Positions 28,265 through 39,900 are shown, counted from the stretch's first letter. The stretch: DNA of 64,000 nucleotides from Andalucia godoyi (GCA_009859145.1 VRVR01000050.1:62001-126000), one strand, 5' to 3'. Made by a program: numbers and translations. The notes: generated by a model from the letters alone, not told the origin.

Positions 28265-28558
28265 ATGCTGTTTTTTTCATTCTTCAAGACTCTGCAAGGC
28301 CGCGAAATCATCGTTGAGCTCAAAAATGATCTTTCCATCAAGGGTGTGCTGCACTCAGTTGACCAGTATCTAAATGTGAAGTTGGAAGGTATTACGATTT
28401 CGGATCCGCTCAAATATCCACATCTTGCGTGCCTGAAAAACTGTTTCATTCGAGGCTCGGTTGTGCGGTACATCCAGGTTTCACCGGAGCACGTCGACGT
28501 CGAGTTTCTTCATGATGCCACTCGAAAGGAACTCGCGCAAGTCAAGGCCGAGCTATGA
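28265..28558 (+). CDS. LSM2: U6 snRNA-associated Sm-like protein LSm2
   Basis: LSm2 is part of the LSm2-8 ring on U6 snRNA in the nucleus and of the LSm1-7 ring in mRNA decay in the cytosol. It is 97 aa, starting MLFFSFFKTLQGREIIVELKN, almost the canonical LSm2 start. The Sm1 motif covers VELKNDLSIKGVLHSVDQYLNVKL, and Sm2 is CFIRGSVVRYIQV. The RNA-contacting QYLN and RGSVVRYI residues are present. Length equals human LSm2. It is a single exon with a GA-repeat leader. There is no doubt about identity. Confidence 0.98.
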   Translation: MLFFSFFKTLQGREIIVELKNDLSIKGVLHSVDQYLNVKLEGITISDPLKYPHLACLKNCFIRGSVVRYIQVSPEHVDVEFLHDATRKELAQVKAEL

Positions 28559-28788
28559 ACCGGGGTCAGTGGCTGAGTGAAACAGCTCCAAGAAGAAAAG
28601 AAAAGCAAAAAAGGAAGAAGAAATAAATCAACTAAAAACCAAAACGTAAGTAACGAATGAATGAAGAAAGAACGCGAAGGATGATGATAAATATGAGGGT
28701 TTGTGTTTCTACAGGATACTATAACGAACCACGAGGGGGAGAACGTGTGATCTGTATATCCTTCATCTTCTTTTCCTGTCTCTTTGTT

Positions 28789-30750
28789 TTAGAGTGGGCG
28801 ATGAGTATCGGCAATCAGAGTATCGGCATCGAACACACGTCGGTCGTCGAGGAAAAACGGGAATAAATTATGTTTGCGGGTCTTGTGTGCGAATGCCGCA
28901 AAGAGTGTCCAGGCGATTTCAAGAATGAGCAGAGCCGCGTCGCGAGCGGGCATGGAACCGTCGGGCATGAAGGTGAAGGACTGTGCAGCGTTCTTGGTCG
29001 CTGGGTGTTCGCGGGCTGGCCGACTTTGCTTGAATCGTTTCCAGTTTGCGTTGAGAAGAGGAAGAAACGGAAAGGGATCGCCGTCGTCTGCATGCGGTGG
29101 CTCGCTGTCTGCTTCACTCAAATGAGATACCTCATCCGATTGCACACCGGGCTTTCCAACCGTCCCCGTCTTGACGCGATCCGCAAGGTTCATCTTCTTC
29201 TTCACTTCCGTTGTGTAGATTGTCAGCGCCAGATCAAAATGTTCTGCATGGTTACCACTGCCACTGTTCATGGAAGATGCTGCTGGTGTTGCGGACGACG
29301 ACGACGACGACGACGATGATGATGATGATGATGATGGTTTTGCCGAGACGTAGTACACGTCAATGCAGATGATATCCGCGATCGGATGGGCCTTAAAGTT
29401 GGATTCCTTGATGGTGGATGCATTCTTCCATTCGCACGTGTAGAAATGGTCCGAGGTAAGGATAAGCGTTCGCTTCTGCTTCTTCCCTCGCATGTTTTGC
29501 TTGACGATTCCCTGATACATCTTCAGAAAGATCGACTCCGGCGACAAGACAGACACGCGGTTCTTCATGATCCGCAGCAGCCCGGCGTCTGGCTTGTAGA
29601 ATCCAAGATGCGCCGCAGAAGACGAAGATGATGACGGTTGGTGACTGCCAATCAGATCCAGTACCGGTTTGAACCACAGCATGTCTATGCTCAGGTTTTC
29701 TCCGGAACGTGGTGCAAGGATTGTCGATTCAAGCAGCGAGTGTCGGTATTCCTTTGAACTCCCCAGCGCAGCCATCATGAAGATCCATCGAAGGTCCGTT
29801 TCGTCATAGATTCCTCCGTACGACCCGGGCTCCAAAACGAGGAACAAACACACACAACTTCCCCCGTTCTTGATTTCGAATCTCTTTTTTCCCATATCCA
29901 TTCCGGGGACCAGCGCAAGTCGGATTTCCTGGATTTTTGAGGCCACAATCTCCACAACCGCGTCGTTTTCAAACCGAGAAATGTCGATGAAGGCCCGAAC
30001 AATCTTGTCGGTGGAGAGCTTTCCGTTCTGTTCGTACAAGAATCGCAGGACCCGCTGCGCATCGTCCTCTGCATCCTCAAACGAACTCCAGTCCACCTCG
30101 ATTCTCGGCGCCTTACCTGCGTACGAAGGTCCAAAGCACCGCTCGATGAGCAACCGCACACTCGGCACAATCCCTTGCATAAATGATGCACCCTCGACCT
30201 CGGTCGCTAAATTCGTTCGAAACGCGTAGTACGTCGTGCAATACGAGAATCCGAAGGCTTCTTTCCCCCATTTCATCAGCAGCGTCGGCACATTTTCCAG
30301 TGTTTCCCCCGAGGCGTCGTCATACACCGAGTGCACAACCACGAACGAGACATCCAGATTTCGCTGGACGGCTGCATCAAATGTAATCCAAATTGATTTT
30401 GTCCGGGCTCTGAACACCGGCGCATACTGGACATCCGACAGTATGCGCTTCAACCCATCTGCACACAACAGCGATCGAAGCGCACCGATCGCAAGCCACT
30501 TGATTCCTCGTATTCTGACATTCGAGTCCAGCTTCATCACGGCGACAGACGGAGACGATGACGACGGCGCATTGCAATGGTGCTTGGGCATCGGTTTCTG
30601 GTACTCCTTGATCAACAACCGCGGGCTATCAGAGCTGCTTGCTAGAAGCGGTGCATAGTCTATTGTAATGGGAACATTCAGCATCTCGCGAACCTCGGAG
30701 ATCAGCTCCAGCGATTTTCCAGACACTTCGTTCAGCACCGCCTCCTCCAT
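28789..30750 (-). CDS. Unknown 653-aa protein with PH-like C-terminal segment
   Basis: It starts at ATG 30750 (MEEAVLNEVSGKSLELI). Residues 1-350 look like a mixed alpha/beta globular region (IRGIKWLAIGALRSLL, IEVDWSSFEDAEDDAQRVLRFLYEQ). Residues about 415-490 read KQKRTLILTSDHFYTCEWKN followed by a strand-rich stretch IADIICIDVYYVS, which resembles the strands of a PH/GRAM domain (R-x-L-x-L-T-x-x-x-x-Y). A poly-Ser insert splits it. A helix near the end (DAALLILEIAWTLFAAFAHKTR) is amphipathic. I cannot name the family. It might bind lipids or membranes through the PH-like part. This is inference. Confidence 0.6.
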   Translation of the reverse strand: MEEAVLNEVSGKSLELISEVREMLNVPITIDYAPLLASSSDSPRLLIKEYQKPMPKHHCNAPSSSSPSVAVMKLDSNVRIRGIKWLAIGALRSLLCADGLKRILSDVQYAPVFRARTKSIWITFDAAVQRNLDVSFVVVHSVYDDASGETLENVPTLLMKWGKEAFGFSYCTTYYAFRTNLATEVEGASFMQGIVPSVRLLIERCFGPSYAGKAPRIEVDWSSFEDAEDDAQRVLRFLYEQNGKLSTDKIVRAFIDISRFENDAVVEIVASKIQEIRLALVPGMDMGKKRFEIKNGGSCVCLFLVLEPGSYGGIYDETDLRWIFMMAALGSSKEYRHSLLESTILAPRSGENLSIDMLWFKPVLDLIGSHQPSSSSSSAAHLGFYKPDAGLLRIMKNRVSVLSPESIFLKMYQGIVKQNMRGKKQKRTLILTSDHFYTCEWKNASTIKESNFKAHPIADIICIDVYYVSAKPSSSSSSSSSSSSSSATPAASSMNSGSGNHAEHFDLALTIYTTEVKKKMNLADRVKTGTVGKPGVQSDEVSHLSEADSEPPHADDGDPFPFLPLLNANWKRFKQSRPAREHPATKNAAQSFTFMPDGSMPARDAALLILEIAWTLFAAFAHKTRKHNLFPFFLDDRRVFDADTLIADTHRPL

Positions 30751-31542
30751 CTTTACCCGTGTTCTCCGCTTCTTGCCTGCTGTTGTTTGGTGGTTGTCGC
30801 TTGTTGTTCTTGCTGTGTTGTCACTTTTCTCGTCCTATCCTGCCCCTTCTTCCGTCCCCTTCTCCTGTCCCCTTCTCCTGTCCTTTCCCCCACTTCTTTT
30901 CTAATATAATGAATTTAAAATTCAAAGCATGTCAGTGTAATGAAAAGAACTACAACAACAATCAAAAAAAAAAACCAGAACCGCAATTTGCTTGAATTGA
31001 TGCGCAAGACGAGGCGACGGACGGCCTTTTTTTACAGCTGGCGGCGGTTAGTTCTCCATTTGTTGAAGTTGTTTTGTTTTTGTGGTTCGTATGAGAGTTG
31101 AAAAGCCCCAATCCATGATTGGTGAATTCATCTGCTCGCCAAAACATGAATCATTATTGATCATCGGCTAAGCTGTCACCGAAGACAGATTCAGTTTGGG
31201 GCGAGCACCAACTCTATCAATGCAGATTGCTCTGCATCAGAGGGTCGTCGCAACCACGAGTTTCTTGGTTCTCGGCACCGTCGGGCATGGCCGGTCTGAG
31301 TTTGTTGGGAAGATCCCTCTTTGGAGCCACGAGATGTTTTGTCGCTGATGAAAAGTGCAGCTTGAGGGTTCGATTACATAAAACACAAACAGATAACTAT
31401 AGAAAGAAAGAGAAAAAAGTGAAGAAATACTGGACTTGACTACGGTGGGAACATCGCGTTCCACCGGGTTACATAAGAACCTTTTTCGGTTTGATGTTGT
31501 TTGTTTGAGCATAAAACGGTCATCCGTTCCCCGCACTCGCAT

Positions 31543-31636
<94 letters not shown>

Positions 31637-31843
31637 ATACTCGCTCACACACATATAGTATGATGAGATTATTTTATTTTATTTTAAGAATTGTACAGTA
31701 TTAGAGAATCGAAGGCAATCAAGTACCAGTCGGTTTGCCGAAACACGCGATAGTTTCATAACTAGCCACAGGAATCAACGTTAGTCAAGGCGTAATTTAT
31801 TTATTTCAAGAATAATTTTTTGGAAAAGGATTTGGAAAAGGCG
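30751..31843. other. Divergent intergenic region, 1.1 kb
   Basis: It contains a CCCCTTCTCCTGT repeat near the left end (30840-30895), the (CA)n microsatellite at 31546-31631, and otherwise plain sequence. No tRNA, snRNA or protein gene was recognised. Confidence 0.5.
31546..31631. repeat. (CA)n microsatellite, 43 units
   Basis: An uninterrupted CA run of 86 bases. Open frames across it on both strands (poly-His-Thr, poly-Cys-Val) are artefacts of the repeat. Confidence 0.97.
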
Positions 31844-33364
31844 ATGGAGGGCTCGGTGTTGTACGGAATCATTGTTTTGAATGCGCAAACGGGGTCTTTG
31901 CTTGCGTATCGGTCGTTTTCACAGGGATATGGTCTTCCTGCAGTGTGTGTGTCGCAGGACGACGATCTCGATGCGACGAGCTTGGCATCACTGTTCTATG
32001 CTATTCAGTGCCAGGCATCCGAACTTGCTCCGGTTGTCCGCAAGCCAAAACCGCCCGCTTTTGCACAACCAAGAACTCCTAGTTCCTCGTCAGATTCGCC
32101 GTTCTCACGATCTTCGCTGACCCCAGCCTCATTCAAACGAACTGCAATCGTCGGATCAAAATCTTCGTCGCTGGATAATCATAATAGTAATCCTAGTGGC
32201 AATAATGGTTGCAGCAAGAACAAGAACAACGATAATGATGGTGGCAACGGCGGCAATGATGCAGTAAGTGATTCAAGTGGGAATTCACTTGCGAACCGGT
32301 TGACCAGGTTTGTGGCTCGAGATGTGACGATTGTGTTTAGCCATGGCCTTCCGAGAATCCCCGTTACGGTATCCGTGATTGCGAATTCGGTGTCTTGCAA
32401 CGACTTGTTCACAACGAGGCTCGCCGAGTTGGTCCTGGACGACTATGCAAAGCAGTTTGTTGAGCAGGACTCCAAGTCGGATGACGGCGAGTGGACGGTA
32501 AAACCGTTTGGCAAGAAACAGAGGAAGAGATTTCATGCTCTCGTCGACGGGTGTCTTGTCACGGCATTTCAGCAGGCTGTGGAGCACATTATGGAAGATG
32601 CTCTAAGCCCGAAATGGTCGATACTTGTGGAATCTCTTCAGTTTGCTGACAAGCTTCGGCAACCTTGCGAAGAGTTGGTGCTTATGCGATCCATTGTCTC
32701 TCCACCGATGCATCCCGCAAAGGTTCGCTGCGCTGCAGAGGAGCGAGACGCGGGGCCGAAGAGCACGGGCTTTATGTCGGTCCATCCGACGTCGTCCAAA
32801 CCGAGTCCGGCCCATCCCATCGACCAGGGCGGTGGAACATCGAAGCGGGAGGTGGAGAGGTCCAGCAAGCGGAGAGACAAGGAGCTGGAAAGAGCGTTTC
32901 AAAAATCATCGGCCATCGCCGGTGTGCACAGACAAGCCGCAGCAGATCCAGGTCAGTTTCCCTTGCTTCTTGTTCTTGGGAAGCCTCCGTGCGGCCTCTT
33001 GAAGAAGAATGTCCAAGACTGGGTGTTCTCGATGCTGGGCCTCGTCACCGCCTTGTATCAGCCAATGCTTGTGCATCTGGTGTCGTCGGCAGGTATGTCT
33101 ACATTTGCCCAAGAGATAGACAGCGAGCAGGATCGCAGTGGCGGTGCTCCACATCTGCTCCACATGACGCTCTCGGACGCAAACCATGTGCTCGGAATCG
33201 TCATCCGCAACTTGGTTGTCGTATGTGGAGTCGAGTGCCCTCGAACCGCCGTGGACCGATGCGCAAGTGCACTCCAGCGAGTGGCGCTTCGACCACACAA
33301 TCTATCATCGCTTGTAGACTTCATGTCGTCCCTCCAGCTCACGATCCACTCCGCATACTTTTAA
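31844..33364 (+). CDS. Longin-type protein, possibly Fuzzy-like (CPLANE)
   Basis: The protein is 506 aa from ATG 31844 (MEGSVLYGIIVLNAQTGSLL). The opening strand-turn-strand (LYGIIVLNAQTGSLLAYRSF) is typical of longin domains. It continues after a Ser/Asn-rich insert (about residues 85-145) with DVTIVFSHGLPRIPVTVSVI and a long helix. A second possible longin unit starts at FPLLLVLGKPPCGLL (about 375) with strands LHMTLSDANHVLG and a final helix. Two or more longin units with a planar-polarity/Mon1-like layout occur in Fuzzy, which helps ciliogenesis. The match is weak and based on pattern only. A HerMon-family vesicle protein is the alternative. Confidence 0.35.
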   Translation: MEGSVLYGIIVLNAQTGSLLAYRSFSQGYGLPAVCVSQDDDLDATSLASLFYAIQCQASELAPVVRKPKPPAFAQPRTPSSSSDSPFSRSSLTPASFKRTAIVGSKSSSLDNHNSNPSGNNGCSKNKNNDNDGGNGGNDAVSDSSGNSLANRLTRFVARDVTIVFSHGLPRIPVTVSVIANSVSCNDLFTTRLAELVLDDYAKQFVEQDSKSDDGEWTVKPFGKKQRKRFHALVDGCLVTAFQQAVEHIMEDALSPKWSILVESLQFADKLRQPCEELVLMRSIVSPPMHPAKVRCAAEERDAGPKSTGFMSVHPTSSKPSPAHPIDQGGGTSKREVERSSKRRDKELERAFQKSSAIAGVHRQAAADPGQFPLLLVLGKPPCGLLKKNVQDWVFSMLGLVTALYQPMLVHLVSSAGMSTFAQEIDSEQDRSGGAPHLLHMTLSDANHVLGIVIRNLVVVCGVECPRTAVDRCASALQRVALRPHNLSSLVDFMSSLQLTIHSAYF

Positions 33365-33556
33365 AATTGCTCTGCTGAAGGTGGGGAAATATATCATCGA
33401 AACCTGGACGGTCGTGGAGCAACAGTCCGCCGAAAGGCTTGTCGAAGTTTCTTCTTTTCTTTTTTTTATTACGATGAGAAACAATGTGCGGCATTCCAGA
33501 AAAGAAGGGCCATACTCTGCACCCATGTATGGTGTAGCATGCGGGACCACGTCCGT

Positions 33557-34171
33557 TTACCGGTAGCGGTGGAAAACGGTGGTGTTGCGGCGCTTCCAGT
33601 TTGCACGCTTTGACGGGCGCAACTTGGTAGACTGGTGTCCCTTGTTGACGAGACCGCGGGCCTTGCGTCCCTGCGAGGTAAGACCGCGAGCTTCACGGCG
33701 CTTCTGGGTGGATGCTGCAATCCAGTTGATGGCGGGGTCGCGGCGGATTGCCTTGTGTGCGGGGTCAACGCAGATGACCTCAAAGTACTTGTACATGCCG
33801 TCCTGTCCAACCCAGTACGAGCTGAGGACACGGAGACCCTTGACGCGGGCACCGATACGCTGCTCAGCAATGGCCTGGAGCGAACGAGTCGGCTTGAGGT
33901 GGTTGATACCGACGGACGCCGGCTTTCCATAGACGATACCCTTGGGAACCTGGCGCTTGCGACCTCCACGGCGGATGCGGGTACGGTAGATCACATATCC
34001 CTGCTTGGCCTTGTAGCCGAGGCGGCGGGCCTTCTCAACACGCGAAGGGCGGGTGATGCGGTGAACAGTGGTCAAGTTGCGGTATTCCCAGCAGCGCAGA
34101 CGCATCAAGAAACGCAAAACATCAGACTGTTTCTTCTTCCAGAGCTCCTCAAGGTAGGTGTAGGCTCCCAT
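33557..34171 (-). CDS. RPL15: Large-subunit ribosomal protein eL15
   Basis: It is a structural protein of the cytosolic 60S subunit. It is 204 aa, full length for the family, starting [21 protein letters not shown] and ending TTVFHRYR. The diagnostic blocks [20 protein letters not shown] and [19 protein letters not shown] are intact. It is a single exon. It converges with the longin-type gene and is divergent from uL16, 592 bases away, with which it probably shares a promoter region. Confidence 0.98.
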   Translation of the reverse strand: MGAYTYLEELWKKKQSDVLRFLMRLRCWEYRNLTTVHRITRPSRVEKARRLGYKAKQGYVIYRTRIRRGGRKRQVPKGIVYGKPASVGINHLKPTRSLQAIAEQRIGARVKGLRVLSSYWVGQDGMYKYFEVICVDPAHKAIRRDPAINWIAASTQKRREARGLTSQGRKARGLVNKGHQSTKLRPSKRANWKRRNTTVFHRYR

Positions 34172-34763
34172 TCTATTTCTGTTAAAATGTGGTTGAAATG
34201 GATAGACTCACGAATGGAAACGATCAACAAGAAGAAGGAAGAAGGAAGAAAGAAGAGAGAAGGAAGAAGAAGAGGAATAAAAGGAGAGAAAGAGAGAGAA
34301 CCCGAGCACGAGAAAACGCAAAGAGAGAGGATCTAATTGGCACAAGCACCCCACCAAAATCATCTTTGAAGAGCTAGGGCACAGAAAGAACCCTAGATCC
34401 GGCAGTCGTGCAGCAAAAAAAAGGACTAAGGACGACGGATAAAAGATACCGAAAGACCATTGTTAGAGTAATCATGCGCCGGACTTGTTTGAGAGCATTT
34501 TCCCTCGTATTCGGTGTCAAAGTCGGGATTAGGGTTGTCCAATTCTCTTTAATGCCGAAGGTCAGAACCCCCCTTTCCACTCTCTCTGCCCAACCCTAGC
34601 TCATTGGATCCTGTTTTTCCCATTCGAGATTTTCTTTTCCACAAAGCTCTGTTTTTCGTTTCTTCCATTATCACTCTTCTTCTTCTTCTCTCTCTTTCTT
34701 TTTTCTTTTTTTTTTCCCTCGTGTAGGTTTGTCTTTCTTTCCCTAACCATCAGTTCATTCGAA
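34172..34763. promoter_or_regulatory. Divergent ribosomal-protein promoter region with telo-box motifs
   Basis: Three AACCCTA words occur here: AACCCTAG at 34389-34396, the reverse TAGGGTT at 34530-34536, and AACCCTA at 34592-34598; a CCCTAACC also lies at 34741. Telo-box elements of this kind are known near ribosomal protein genes in plants and some fungi. A CT/TTC pyrimidine tract precedes uL16. Regulatory use here is inferred from clustering. Confidence 0.5.
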
Positions 34764-35402
34764 ATGGGACGTCGCCCTGCCCGTTGCTACCGCGTCTCGA
34801 ACGGAAAGCCGTACATCAAGTCTCGCTACTGCCGTGGAGTTCCCGATCCCAAGATCAGAATCTTCGATCTCGGAAAGAAGAAGGCCCATGTTGACGAGTT
34901 CCCGTACTGCGTTCACATGATTTCTCTCGAGAAGGAACAGATTTCATCGGAGGCCCTTGAAGCAGCCCGTATTTCCTGCAACAAGTACCTGACGAAGACC
35001 GCCGGAAAGGACGCCTTCCATTGCCGCATCCGTGTGCATCCGTTCCATGTCTTGCGTATCAACAAGATGTTGTCATGCGCAGGTGCCGATCGTCTCCAGA
35101 CCGGTATGCGTGGTGCCTTTGGTAAGCCCATCGGTACTGCTGCCCGTGTCAACATCGGACAGATCCTCATCTCCGTCCGCTGCAAGGACCAGCACGGCCA
35201 GGCCGCCATCGAGGCTCTCCGCCGCTCCAAGTTCAAGTTCCCCGGACGTCAGCAGATCGTTGTCTCCAAGAAATGGGGCTTCACCGATATCCCTCGCGAG
35301 GACTTCGTCACTCTCCGTGCCGCCGACAAGATCGATGTGGATGGTGTCTATGCCCGTGTCAAGTCGAATGCCGGTCCGCTCCGTGCATCCATCGAGGCTT
35401 AA
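34764..35402 (+). CDS. RPL10: Large-subunit ribosomal protein uL16 (RPL10)
   Basis: It is a 60S protein near the peptidyl-transferase centre and among the last added during subunit maturation (Nmd3 release). It is 212 aa, start [21 protein letters not shown], with the conserved loop [19 protein letters not shown], and tail [17 protein letters not shown]. It is a single exon. The coding strand uses C-ending codons (GTC, CGT/CGC, ATC) more heavily than neighbouring genes, as expected for high expression. Confidence 0.98.
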   Translation: MGRRPARCYRVSNGKPYIKSRYCRGVPDPKIRIFDLGKKKAHVDEFPYCVHMISLEKEQISSEALEAARISCNKYLTKTAGKDAFHCRIRVHPFHVLRINKMLSCAGADRLQTGMRGAFGKPIGTAARVNIGQILISVRCKDQHGQAAIEALRRSKFKFPGRQQIVVSKKWGFTDIPREDFVTLRAADKIDVDGVYARVKSNAGPLRASIEA

Positions 35403-35601
35403 ACTGGAAGAGGAGTCGAACTTTAGATCAGAAGGTTTGTTTGGTAATTAAAAAAAAAACTGAAAGAAAAAATTATCATGTTCTTTGCTGTCTCGCAAAT
35501 GTGGTGATATATGTGGCACTGTTTAGTGTGTGCTTGCTGTTTCACAAAAAAGGGCGGGAAAGACGATGCAATAGGGTCCAGTGAGGAAGAGGCATCAATA
35601 A

Positions 35602-36408
35602 TTACAAACTGGCCTCGTGGATCTTGGTTTGATAGTGCAAGATGCGCTGTTGCATGCGAAGCAGTCGGTCTTGCATGTCGAGAGCTCGACTGGGAACCTT
35701 GTCGACATCGCGATCACCGCTTAATTCATCATTCACTGGCCTCCCCTGTTCGAACCGGGTCATTGCGCGTTCCACAAACAGCGAACGCGCCGTTGGCAAG
35801 TCTATGGCAGACCGAGTACGAGAGGCACCAGCAGCAGCCCCGGCGTTTGGAGCGGCGGCAGAACGAACTTGACGCTGCTGGCGATCATACTTTAAAATTA
35901 AACCTTCCAGTCGCACAGAAAACTCGTCTACCAGATGACGGATCTCGGCTCGAAGAGAAGCGTCGAAATCCTCCTTTGCGAACAACGGCTGTGGATCGTC
36001 GCGTTCCATCGGCTGAACCGCATGTCGAGTGGACACCGAGTTGGGATTGGTGCTGCCTCTGGCAGGGACGGCACTCGAGATGGGTCGATCGTCCTCCTCC
36101 GTGGTTGGTCGTGCGGAGGAGGGCTCCAAGCACGCAGCAAGGTCGCCTATCTTCATTGGAGACGACCGAAACCGACTTTCCGAGCCATAGACCGACGAGC
36201 TTCGTCGAAGGGGAATCGTCGGACTGACGACCGGTTGGCTCGGTATCTTTTCTCTGCTTTGAGCCTCTTTCGATGCCGCCGACACCGAGACCAGTGATGA
36301 TGCGAATGCAGATAACGGCTGCTGCTTCTTCTTTCCAGGTGATGCTTGAGAAGACAGGAACCTTCGCACAAAGGCATCCTTTTGCTTATCTGTCGTCAGA
36401 TTGAAAGT
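35602..36408 (-). CDS. Unknown basic protein, 5' exon uncertain
   Basis: About 268 codons are open from an AG at 36410-36409 (acceptor-like CCGTAG) through TFNLTTDKQKDAFVRRFL to the stop at 35602; there is no in-frame ATG near that point, so an upstream exon is likely. A possible one ends at a GTACGT donor near 36630, but I could not confirm it. The protein is Ser/Arg/Pro rich in its first half (RSSSVYGSESRFRSSP), then has a helix DFDASLRAEIRHLVDEFSVRL, an Ala-rich linker, and a final charged helix RALDMQDRLLRMQQRILHYQ that could be coiled coil. The family is unknown. Confidence 0.5.
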   Translation of the reverse strand, partial: TFNLTTDKQKDAFVRRFLSSQASPGKKKQQPLSAFASSLVSVSAASKEAQSREKIPSQPVVSPTIPLRRSSSVYGSESRFRSSPMKIGDLAACLEPSSARPTTEEDDRPISSAVPARGSTNPNSVSTRHAVQPMERDDPQPLFAKEDFDASLRAEIRHLVDEFSVRLEGLILKYDRQQRQVRSAAAPNAGAAAGASRTRSAIDLPTARSLFVERAMTRFEQGRPVNDELSGDRDVDKVPSRALDMQDRLLRMQQRILHYQTKIHEASL

Positions 36409-36955
36409 CTACGGATTGTTGTTGTTGTTTTTGCAGTTTAGTACTACTCTTTCCTTCATCGCTCCTCTACATATTCTTCTCCCTTTGTCCTAACGACCAG
36501 GAGCGACGAACAAAAATTAACAATATAGAACATACACGAAATGCTCGGTTGCAATACGCAAGCTCATCTTCTTCAAGCGTTTCAACAAGCCTCATTTTAT
36601 TTCTGACGGGAAGGTTCCTTGTACGAACAACGTACACCACGCACTAAGCGAAAGAAACAAAAGTGCATGGTTGTTGCACACATATATGTATAAGGAAAAC
36701 GTGCATTTTGCAATGCTTGCGATCCTTGTTTTGGAAGGCATCGGAGTCGGGTTTCCTCTTATGGTTTTTGTTTTTTGAAGGAAGAAAGAAAAAACCCCAG
36801 TGAAAACATCATTGTTGACGGTCTGAAAGGATCTGTGAGGACAAGCCAGTGTTGGAGGAATGGGAAAGGCGTATAATCGGGTATAGTGTACAAGATAAGA
36901 TAATTGGAAACATCAGGAGAATCGCTGAGAGAAAAGGAGGGAGACAACGCTCTCA
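36409..36955. other. Intergenic, may include a missing 5' exon
   Basis: It holds GTT repeats near 36418-36432 and AT-rich sequence. It includes the likely promoter and possible first exon of the minus-strand gene on its left and the 3' end of the armadillo-like gene on its right. Confidence 0.4.
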
Positions 36956-39900
36956 CTAGGCAGTATTGCGCACTTCCGTCCATGAATCCTCGGATCGAGG
37001 AGAGAGTGTTGCGGATGCACAGTCGCTGCTTCGATCCTTGGTTGATTCGACGTCAGCGGCACGATCGGATGCCGGTGCCGCCGGGCGTGGCTCCTGCACA
37101 ATCGGTGATTCTGCAACGTGGTCATCCGCTATGTCGGAGCCCGTGGACTGCGGCACGTCGACAGGAGCAACGTCTTGCGATGGAGATGGATCGCTGACAG
37201 TCACGCTATTTGCAGATGGAGGCTGATGACTCTCAGCGTCCTGTCCGGCGGTTGTGCTGGCATTCGATCTCAGTTTTTCAGAGGATGCAAACAAATCTGC
37301 TTCGTTTTCTCTGAGAAGTTTGCTGACAGTCTCCACGTTCTGTTCACACAGCCGAGAATCTGCGGGCATAAGCATGGAAACGGCGTCCTGAACAGAGAGA
37401 TCCGTGTATCGATCAAAGCACTTCATGATGAACAGCAGAGACTGTTCGTACCTTTGCACGGCAGACGTCGCATCATGCGCCGCCCTTCTTCGATTCTTGT
37501 CGTTCACCGGCGCAGTGACAGACGCTCTCTTTGCAAACAGCGCTGCCTTCTTCACTTTCTTCAACGCATCGTCTATCAAAGAAGCCTTTGAAAGAGACGC
37601 AACGGGGACGCTGAACGTAAGAATGGATCGAACTTCTGTAAGCAACGGATCCGAATCAGGATGCGAAGCATGCCGAGCCGATCGCGGAGAAACCAGATCG
37701 AATTGAGATCGTCGAGCAGGCGAGCCCGTTCGTCGGTACATGCCATTTGTTTCACGACTGTACAGCAGAAGTGCAGGAGAATTCATCGTGACGGGCTTTG
37801 CAACTCGTCGGACAAGCTTGCCATCGGGGCCACGAGTCACGAGGTCCTCTCCTCGAATGAGCACAATCCCGCCAGGACCTGGAGTTGCGGAATTTGCAGG
37901 CGATTTGGCTCGTAATGGAGACGCAGACTTGCGTCCATTTCTTCGAGAGGTCGATGAAGCGGGAGACGCACTCGTGCTCGCAGCAGCAGCCGCAGCCGCA
38001 GTAGCAGCAGAAGCAGTGGGGGAAGCAGACGAAACAGCACTACTTTCATCCTTTTCTGCCCCGACCTTCTTCTTGGCAACCTTCCGAATGGGAAAGGAAA
38101 GTTGAACAGCATATCGGAAACAAGATCGCAGAAAGTCCACGTAATCCCTCCGCAAAGATGCAGGCTTGCCAGACGGAGGCGATCCAACTTCACCACCACC
38201 ATCCAACGCATCCTGTGTAGCTTCACTGTGGTCATCTGGAAAGTGGCTTGCCTCCGATGTCGGTCCTCCGACTGCAGTGGAAGTGGTCGCCGAAGATGAC
38301 GATGACGACGGTGACGCAGCTGATGCAAACATGGACCTCTTATGTGCGACATCCTGGGCAGTAAAGACGTCCTTCACTGGACCGAGATCCGGATGGAAAA
38401 CAACGGAGAAGACATCCTGGAAAGTAATCGAGCGCAAAAACGAATCTGGAAAGTTTGGGATTGCCTTGAGCAGTTGCACCCGAATTGCGGCAGACCATGT
38501 CAGCAATGTGGACATTTGCTTGCGAACAATGTAGCGGCAGATTGGATCCTGTGCCAGAGCAATGCAAAGCAGCAAGGCGCCGACCCACTGTGAAGGAAAG
38601 TCCTCTACGGGCTTCATCACGAGATCAAACAACATGGATAGAGATGTCGTTCGAGAAAAGATGAATCTGCCGACGTGCAGTTGGGGACTTGTATGCAGAA
38701 GCATGTACAAGCAAATCTTTAAACATCGCTCGGAAGCCGGAGCGACGTTCATCGAAGAATCAATGAGATTCACGAACCACCGTTTTTCGGCGAGAACATT
38801 TCCCATGAGTGGCGAACAGCGCTTGATCATTGCCGCAAGAAGTGACAATGAAAATTCCGTTTCCTCACTGTACGAATCAAACAAGATTCTTCGCTCCATG
38901 CATTGCCAAAACACTGAATTTCCAATCAAAAACTCCGTTGACGACGGATGAACGCTCACCAGTGCTCGCAACGCCTCGGTGGCTGCAAGTCTGACGGTAA
39001 GCGACACGTCAATTGACAATCTTCGTGCACACAATTCAGGAACTCTTAATTCCTCCAGCCTCGCAAAATACGTCTTTGACAGCGGTGCAAAGCAAGACGC
39101 AGCAATTGCACGAGCCACAGAATCGGTTCCATCTGCGAGCACCGAAACCAGGAATTCAATGGCTCCCGAACTCGCAACATCTTTTCTGGCGGATTCTGTC
39201 AGGCAGCAAATGGAAAAGATGCAGTCCAGGCATGTGAGATAGCAATCCACATGCTCTGTTCGTTGGGCACAGCCGATGATCATAGCAACCACACCGTTTT
39301 CCGAAAGGAGACCCGCGCAAGTTGCCGCCAATGGACCTCCAAACGACGGGAAACACGCATCGTCAACGTCTTCCGCACCATCCACTTCTTCAATCTCCGC
39401 AGGAGCTGAATTTTCCACTTGGGGTCTCTGAGCAGGCTCGACGCTCGCAGGAAAATGTGATTGCGGGGCGGGTTCGCGGTTCCACTGCGCTTCTCCCGAG
39501 CAGACAGCCACAATGATTTTTAAAATCTGAGCTGTCGCGAGATGCAGTTCTTCTAGGACCGACGACGCAACTTCCATCTCGCTTTGCATCGATGTGTTCA
39601 TGGATATTTCCGATAAATCCAAAGGAACTGCATCAACGGACTGTGTTGTCAGCGAATCACAAAGAATTCGGAACACCGAATCCTCGGTTTTGAACAGGAA
39701 TGTCTCCATTCGATCTTGACTCACATCTCTAACCACAGCAGCAACAACGATCATAATAACAACAACAATAGTAGTAATAAAGTCAATATCATGGTCAAAC
39801 ACCGACGACGAACAAAAAACATAATTAAAAAAACATAAAAACATACACTTCGATGAGCCTCTTAAACATGGTTACAAGTTCGTGAAGCTCGCCTGGATTT

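Noticed and set aside
31237-31663. Open frames across the CA repeat on both strands
   Set aside because: Dinucleotide repeats have no stop codon in most frames. The predicted proteins are poly-Cys-Val or poly-His-Thr only.
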